Origin: Patescibacteria group bacterium UBA918
GTDB lineage: Bacteria; Patescibacteriota; Minisyncoccia; Phycocordibacterales; UBA918
DNA: 9,045 nt
NCBI GenBank assembly: GCA_002293845.1
Contig: DBEA01000013.1
Coordinates: forward strand, 15,086-24,130
Direction: 5' to 3'
Shown here piece after piece: positions 6,401-9,045 of this stretch; within the stretch, counting starts at the first letter, position 1, and every line of letters starts with the position of its first letter. The translations under genes were made by a program, and so were the position numbers. Under the pieces are notes generated by a model. It had not been told where the DNA came from, did not search any database, and saw only the letters and a program-made list of their open reading frames with translations.

Positions 6401-6722
6401 AATAGTGGCGATCAAACAGGCGGTGGCGAATAAGGAAGAGATCAATATCGTCAGAATGAAAGGTGGCGTGGTCACTGCCGGTATGATTGAAACCGTGCGG
6501 GAACTGCTCACTAAGAAAGGAGAACGCATGGCTTTTGTTCAACTCGCTGACAAGGAAAGTCAGATCGAGATGACGGCCTTCCCAGAGACCTACCGTGCCC
6601 TACAGGATGTGTTGAAGGTATCCAATTGCGTCGCCGTCAAAGGCAAGCTTCAGCTCCGTAATGACGAGCCGACCATTTTGATCGATAATGCCAAACTCCT
6701 CTCAGAAGACAGTGCAAAGTGA
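3483..6722 (+). CDS. dnaE: DNA polymerase III subunit alpha
   Basis: This is the replicative polymerase catalytic subunit, 1079 residues from the ATG at 3483 (1083 from 3471), close to the family norm. An N-terminal PHP domain (about 8-250) opens with HLHVHSHYS. The C-family polymerase core follows. The catalytic triad is visible as PDIDMDF (D405 and D407) and KFDFLG (D562). Further markers are HLGVHAAGVVIAP, LYRPGPME, YGVITYQDD, LRKAMGKK and FNKAHAASYG. A helix-hairpin-helix region (YQSLSDFL, then LNKKSLEALVQTGALD) precedes QDSLF at 917-921, which fits the sliding-clamp binding consensus and sits where E. coli has its own. A C-terminal OB fold follows (about 975-1075). The PHP site appears degenerate: TDN where TDH is usual, and DVYY where DVHY is usual. 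An exonuclease partner would be needed for proofreading; none is in this window. Confidence 0.97.
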   Translation: MSGKQLSAEFIHLHVHSHYSLLNALPTPKELASAAKTDGQDALALTDNGALYGAIDFMKACNAAEIKPIIGLDAFLAPRTRFDKEAQIDKPRSRLVLLAKNNDGYRNLIELVTRSYIDGFYYRPRIDQELLEKHHGDLIAIIPSFAGEVAQALKNRDAERAGERLDWYRRLFGDDCYLEITDHPEILDHNDNQERLRALALETKTPLVAAHDVYYLRPEDRVARETMLKIQNGGVVDLSSDLSEAEDFSFLSQTEMKERMRDFPEAIANSVKIAETCNVEIPIGTVWYFPNYIIESGKEPDDELKELAYKGVAWRGLSLDDRIVKERLDYELDVIKMKGYAKYFLVVGDLLREARERGILTTIRGSVAGSLTTYVLGITNVDPLDYKLPFERFLNPERPSAPDIDMDFADNRRDEIIEYAKQKYGEDKVAQIGTFGTMMARAAVRDVARALGHTYATGDRIAKLIPMGSQGFPMTIKKALEIEPELAKIYKGEAEVREVIDLAKMIEGRVRHLGVHAAGVVIAPEPLNHFVPVQPDPKTGKLITQYEMRSVGEDGVGLLKFDFLGIKNLAILADAVKRVRKIRGIEVDIENIPLDDKRTFEMLARGETMGLFQLNGSGMTAFLKQLRPTTIHDINAMVALYRPGPMESIPQYIERKHNPMLVSYLDPRLETILDRSYGVITYQDDVMMTAITLAGYSWLDADKLRKAMGKKIPEVMEAEKEKLLKGFVEYGRLTPQKADQLWKLIEPFAAYGFNKAHAASYGRVAYQTAYMKANYPVEYMSAVLTADSGDTEKISEIIHECERMGIEVLPPDINESFAAFSVVPESGKIRFGLTTIKNFGEGIADAIIEERKKNGPYQSLSDFLSRVHDRNLNKKSLEALVQTGALDRFEDRGVMYGNIDNLLSFNKAEVSAKEASQDSLFGGGFAAVLHLDPSAEVLNKVKLTWEKELLGVYVSGHPLDEYEKELSRPPRIPIVAIKQAVANKEEINIVRMKGGVVTAGMIETVRELLTKKGERMAFVQLADKESQIEMTAFPETYRALQDVLKVSNCVAVKGKLQLRNDEPTILIDNAKLLSEDSAK

Positions 6723-6726
6723 GTCA

Positions 6727-6752
6727 TTATGATACGGTTAACCGTATTATAA
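6727..6752. repeat. Second copy of the rnhB palindrome, 3' of dnaE
   Basis: This 26-bp element matches 2989-3014 at 24 of 26 positions, including the whole 16-bp core ATACGGTTAACCGTAT. It starts four bases after the dnaE stop codon. Its arms pair fully apart from one G-T position. No T run follows, so it is not a standard terminator. It may be an operator, a dispersed palindromic element or an RNA-processing hairpin. Confidence 0.75.
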
Positions 6753-6773
6753 GCACGTTGGAAAACCCTTCTA

Positions 6774-6803
6774 TTGCGCGACATGGCGGTTATCTGATAC
6801 TAT
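6774..6803 (+). promoter_or_regulatory. Candidate thrS promoter (TTGCGC - 18 nt - TACTAT)
   Basis: TTGCGC (6774-6779) is followed after 18 nt by TACTAT (6798-6803), preceded by TGA, an extended -10. Start of transcription would be near 6810, giving a T-box leader of about 210 nt. Read-through from dnaE or a start nearer the palindrome cannot be excluded. The same bases could also pair as a hairpin (6781-6786 with 6804-6809) if transcription began further upstream. Confidence 0.35.
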
Positions 6804-6809
6804 CCATGT

Positions 6810-6986
6810 ATACGGAGATCGCCGCGGCTACCAACCGCGGGTCTAAAGACGCCGCTTTGGCCCAATCCGCCCAAATAAGTCGATAAATTAGTCTGACTAA
6901 TTTATCGAGAAGTCCGGTGGAACCGCGATTAGAAAAGATCGCCCGGGCAAAAATTCAAGGATTTGAATTTTTGCCCGGGCGTTTTT
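6810..6986 (+). ncRNA. T-box riboswitch (tRNA-Thr sensing) controlling thrS
   Basis: T-box leaders bind a cognate tRNA by its anticodon and sense whether its 3' end is charged. The T-box sequence GGTGGAACCGCG (6916-6927) matches the family consensus. The antiterminator resolves by hand: CCGG (6914-6917) pairs with 6943-6946, the 7-nt bulge is TGGAACC (6918-6924), and GCG (6925-6927) pairs with 6940-6942. The bulge TGGA would pair with a tRNA ending UCCA, predicting a U discriminator. The 3' half of the antiterminator is the 5' arm of the terminator, so the two structures are mutually exclusive. A stem III hairpin is present (6881-6892 with 6896-6907). The specifier is unresolved; ACC in the loop of a GC hairpin (6822-6840) is the best candidate, and ACG at 6812 is an alternative. 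The 5' boundary is uncertain. Confidence 0.88.
6940..6986 (+). terminator. T-box terminator of the thrS leader
   Basis: A perfect 19-bp stem (6940-6958 with 6963-6981) with loop GGAT is followed by five T's (6982-6986). Its first seven bases are also the 3' strand of the T-box antiterminator. It ends 32 bp before the thrS ATG, so it works as an attenuator. Confidence 0.92.
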
Positions 6987-7018
6987 CGTTCCCATTATCA
7001 AACTTTAAGCAAATTACT

Positions 7019-8230
7019 ATGGAAGAAAGAGATCATAGGCAGTTAGGCAAAGAGCTTGACCTGTTCTCCTTTTCGGAGCTGGTTGGCCCCGGATTGCCGC
7101 TTTGGACCCCTAAAGGGACCATCCTTCGTCAAGAGATAGACAAGTTTATCTGGCAGCTGCGCGAGGAACGCGGTTATCAGCGCGTTACTATCCCTCACAT
7201 AACCAAGAAAGACCTATACGAAACCAGTGGTCACTGGGAAAAGTTCTCCGAAGAGCTTTTTAAGATCGTTTCTCGAGAAGGTCGAGAATACGCCCTTAAG
7301 CCCATGAACTGCCCTCACCACACTCAGATATTCGACCGAAAACCTCACAGTTATCGTGAGATGCCTCAACGATACGCTGAAACGACCATGGTGTACCGAG
7401 ATGAGCAGTCAGGCGAGCTTGGCGGGCTAACGCGAGTGCTCTCCATCACTCAAGACGACGCGCACGTCTTTTGCCGACATAGCCAAGTCAAAGAAGAGTT
7501 TCTGAAGATCTGGGACATCGTTGACCTCTTTTACAAGACCTTTGGTTTCAAGCTTCGCGTACGTCTGTCTTTCCGTGACCCGGCCGCTCCGGAAAAATAT
7601 TTGGGTACTTCTGAAATTTGGGATAAGGCCGAGGGAGAGCTAAGAGCGATGGCCGAAGAAAGAGGCGCTGATTTCTTTGAAGGTCCCGGCGAAGCGGCTC
7701 TCTATGGTCCAAAACTCGACTTTATGGGCAGCAACGCGGCAGGTCGTGAGTGGCAGGTGGCGACCATACAACTCGACATGAACATTCCTGAACGGTTTGA
7801 TCTGGTTTGTACCAATGAAAAGGGCGAGCGCGAACGCATTGTAATGATCCATGCGGCCATCGCCGGATCTTTGGAAAGATGCGCGGCGGTGCTGATAGAG
7901 CATTATGGCGGCGCTTTCCCTCTCTGGCTTTCTCCAGAACAGGTGGCGATTATCCCGGTGTCTGAAAAGCATGCAGATTACTCCAAGGAATTGCACGAGA
8001 AGCTTAAAATTGCCGGTATCAGATCCGTGCTCCAGGATGAAAATGATTCGCTGGGTAAGAAAATCCGTAACGTTAAGCAGGCCAAACTCCCGTACTTTAT
8101 CGTTATTGGCGATAAAGAAATTGAAAGCGGCAAGTTACCACTCGAGAACCGGGCGGGTGAAAAGATTGAGCTTGATATAGATGCCCTAGTGGCCAAGTTG
8201 TCGACTGAGATTAAGGAAAAGGTCATTTAG
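7019..8230 (+). CDS. thrS: Threonyl-tRNA synthetase, short form without TGS and editing domains
   Basis: The enzyme attaches threonine to tRNA-Thr. The 403-residue protein is a class II catalytic core (about 1-300) plus an anticodon-binding domain (about 304-403). Zinc ligands are C98 (MNCPHH), H149 (QDDAHVFC) and H278 (MIHAAIAGS). Motif 2 arginine is R127 (YRDEQSGELGGL) and motif 3 arginine is R287 (GSLERC). The ATG at 7019 gives MEERDHRQLGKELDLFSF, the usual entry to the core. A longer GTG start at 6917 would translate the T-box and terminator, so I reject it. Typical bacterial ThrRS has about 640 residues. The N-terminal TGS and Ser-tRNA-Thr editing domains are absent, and the sequence upstream of the start is RNA leader, not a lost domain. 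Expression is probably set by the T-box. No SD is evident. Confidence 0.95.
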   Translation: MEERDHRQLGKELDLFSFSELVGPGLPLWTPKGTILRQEIDKFIWQLREERGYQRVTIPHITKKDLYETSGHWEKFSEELFKIVSREGREYALKPMNCPHHTQIFDRKPHSYREMPQRYAETTMVYRDEQSGELGGLTRVLSITQDDAHVFCRHSQVKEEFLKIWDIVDLFYKTFGFKLRVRLSFRDPAAPEKYLGTSEIWDKAEGELRAMAEERGADFFEGPGEAALYGPKLDFMGSNAAGREWQVATIQLDMNIPERFDLVCTNEKGERERIVMIHAAIAGSLERCAAVLIEHYGGAFPLWLSPEQVAIIPVSEKHADYSKELHEKLKIAGIRSVLQDENDSLGKKIRNVKQAKLPYFIVIGDKEIESGKLPLENRAGEKIELDIDALVAKLSTEIKEKVI

Positions 8231-8244
8231 TAAAAGACGATCAG

Positions 8245-8286
8245 GGGCACGAAAAAACCGGACACATGTCCGGTTTTTTCGTGCCC
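8245..8286. terminator. Bidirectional intrinsic terminator between thrS and the surface-protein gene
   Basis: Two exact 20-nt inverted arms (8245-8264 and 8267-8286) flank CA. In either direction the stem CCGGACA/TGTCCGG is followed by six T's, so it can end transcription of both convergent genes. The outer GGGCAC/GTGCCC pairs extend the symmetry beyond the T run. Confidence 0.9.
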
Positions 8287-8296
8287 TACTCCACTT

Positions 8297-8410
8297 CTAC
8301 CCTAGATAATCGGGCTTTTCACCGATCGGTAGATTGGGAGGGGTGTCGTCAGAGTGATAGCTGATCTCTGGCGCTGAGAGCGGAGCGACCTGCTCGATTA
8401 TTTCGAGTTC
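8297..8410 (-). other. Protein-like -1 frame extension beyond the surface-protein stop
   Basis: In the -1 frame relative to the surface-protein gene, the reading frame is open across its TAA (8398-8400) to a TAG at 8297-8299. After residues ...KYAGP the frame reads ELEIIEQVAPLSAPEISY, then HSDDTPPNLPIGEKPDYLG, 37 residues of plausible composition. Two slippery heptamers of the form X XXY YYZ lie in phase just upstream: A AAA AAA (8449-8443) and G GGC CCG (8416-8410). Either ribosomal slippage or a single-base indel (real, or from assembly) would join the two frames. The terminator starts just beyond the alternative stop, which supports this being the original gene end. Confidence 0.55.
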
Positions 8411-9045
8411 GGGCCCGCGTACTTCGCTACCAGCGCTTCTACTTTTTTTCGGTTCTCGAGGTCGGTTTCACTCATACCTGCCTGCTGGCCGTAGAGTGAG
8501 AATCCGAGAATAGATCCCTTCTTGATGACCAAGATATAGGCTACGAAGAGTGCCCAGAGGGTCAAGATGGCGTAAAAGAGGAAGGTAAGGAAAGTTCCTG
8601 CTTCGAAGCCGGTGTAAGGCACGGAAGCGAGAGCGATCACATACCCCTGATCGCGTTTCTCGTAGATAGCGATATCGTCGACATCCACGTCCACGCGACA
8701 GGTGCGGCTACCGCCATCGACACCACCAGCGGTCAAGGTGAACTCGGTAGACTGATTGATCACGATGTCGATCGATCCATCGAAGTAGCGCTTGCGCTCG
8801 CTCTTGGAGTAATTGTCGGTGTCGAATACGGTCTTGCCATGATCGTCGCGGATGCGAATATCGTCGACATTGGTGGTTTCCCAAGAAAGGGTGACGCGCT
8901 CACCACGCTTGACGCGATCCTTGGAGATCTCCAGGTCACATCGCGGCGTACGACGATCATCGTCATCTTCGTCTTCGTCGACTCTCACGGTGACGGTACA
9001 GGTGTCTTCCTGGCCATCGAGGTTGCGAGCGCGAAGGGTGTAGGT
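8398..9045 (-). CDS. C-terminal part of an Ig-like-domain surface protein with a membrane anchor (5' end beyond the window)
   Basis: The open frame runs off the right edge, leaving 215 visible residues. They begin with the end of one Ig-like repeat (TYTLRARNLDG, then DTCTVTV), then an acidic linker (DEDEDDDD, about 23-30). A second complete repeat follows: PRCDLEISKDRVKRGERVTL, SWETTN, EFTLTAGGVDGG and RTCRVDVDV, with a cysteine near each end that probably forms a disulfide. One transmembrane helix follows (about 149-174, TFLTFLFYAILTLWALFVAY), then a basic stop (IKKG) and a cytoplasmic tail. The orientation, with Ig domains outside and the tail inside, is inferred from the charges and cysteines. 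The annotated stop may not be the true gene end because a coding-like -1 extension follows it. It is not an independent gene start at the internal GTG (8988). Its role, adhesion or cell-envelope structure, is a guess. Confidence 0.85.
   Translation of the reverse strand, partial: TYTLRARNLDGQEDTCTVTVRVDEDEDDDDRRTPRCDLEISKDRVKRGERVTLSWETTNVDDIRIRDDHGKTVFDTDNYSKSERKRYFDGSIDIVINQSTEFTLTAGGVDGGSRTCRVDVDVDDIAIYEKRDQGYVIALASVPYTGFEAGTFLTFLFYAILTLWALFVAYILVIKKGSILGFSLYGQQAGMSETDLENRKKVEALVAKYAGPNSK

Noticed and set aside
8760..9043. Small ORFs on either strand within the surface-protein gene
   Set aside because: The Ig-like frame runs through the region to the window edge with cysteines and repeat motifs in register; the others are shadows.

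Overview
The window looks like chromosome from a small-genome candidate-phylum bacterium, most likely Patescibacteria/CPR (Parcubacteria-like). This is inferred from gene style, not from a marker search. The indicators are a compact layout of short core genes, an L32 with an MVVRMRHTRSHT start, start codons mostly without Shine-Dalgarno (SD) sequences, and a C-terminally membrane-anchored Ig-like surface protein of a kind common in CPR genomes. All the large genes are housekeeping genes. The unusual material lies between, inside and at the ends of them.

Layout. On the minus strand, read from 3.35 kb towards 1, are rnhB (RNase HII), a two-gene small-protein unit with its own promoter and terminator (orfA/orfB), rpmF (ribosomal protein L32), a fused nusB-Nudix gene, and rnc (RNase III). 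On the plus strand, diverging from rnhB, are dnaE (replicative DNA polymerase III alpha) and then thrS (threonyl-tRNA synthetase). thrS is preceded by a transcriptional T-box riboswitch with a resolvable antiterminator/terminator pair. A perfect bidirectional terminator separates thrS from a convergent minus-strand gene cut by the right edge. That gene encodes the C-terminal Ig-like domain, transmembrane helix and cytoplasmic tail of a surface protein.

How the genes fit together. rpmF, nusB and rnc form a translation and rRNA-processing neighbourhood: a ribosomal protein, an rRNA antitermination factor and the RNase that cuts the rRNA precursor. rnhB and dnaE are replication and repair genes transcribed divergently from a spacer of about 150 bp. 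thrS appears to be controlled by uncharged tRNA-Thr.

Main points of interest: (1) the thrS T-box, with an unusually compact 5' part; (2) a ThrRS lacking the TGS and editing domains; (3) a 38-bp perfect palindrome inside rnhB whose 26-bp core recurs just after dnaE; (4) three spacers built from degenerate 7-nt tandem repeats; (5) a NusB-Nudix fusion with an expanded Nudix box; (6) a self-contained orfA/orfB cassette, the only genes here with clear SD sequences; and (7) a protein-like -1 reading-frame extension after the surface protein's stop codon, next to two slippery heptamers. Several inferred promoters share an extended -10 element (TGn before the hexamer). No CRISPR array, tRNA, rRNA or insertion sequence was found.
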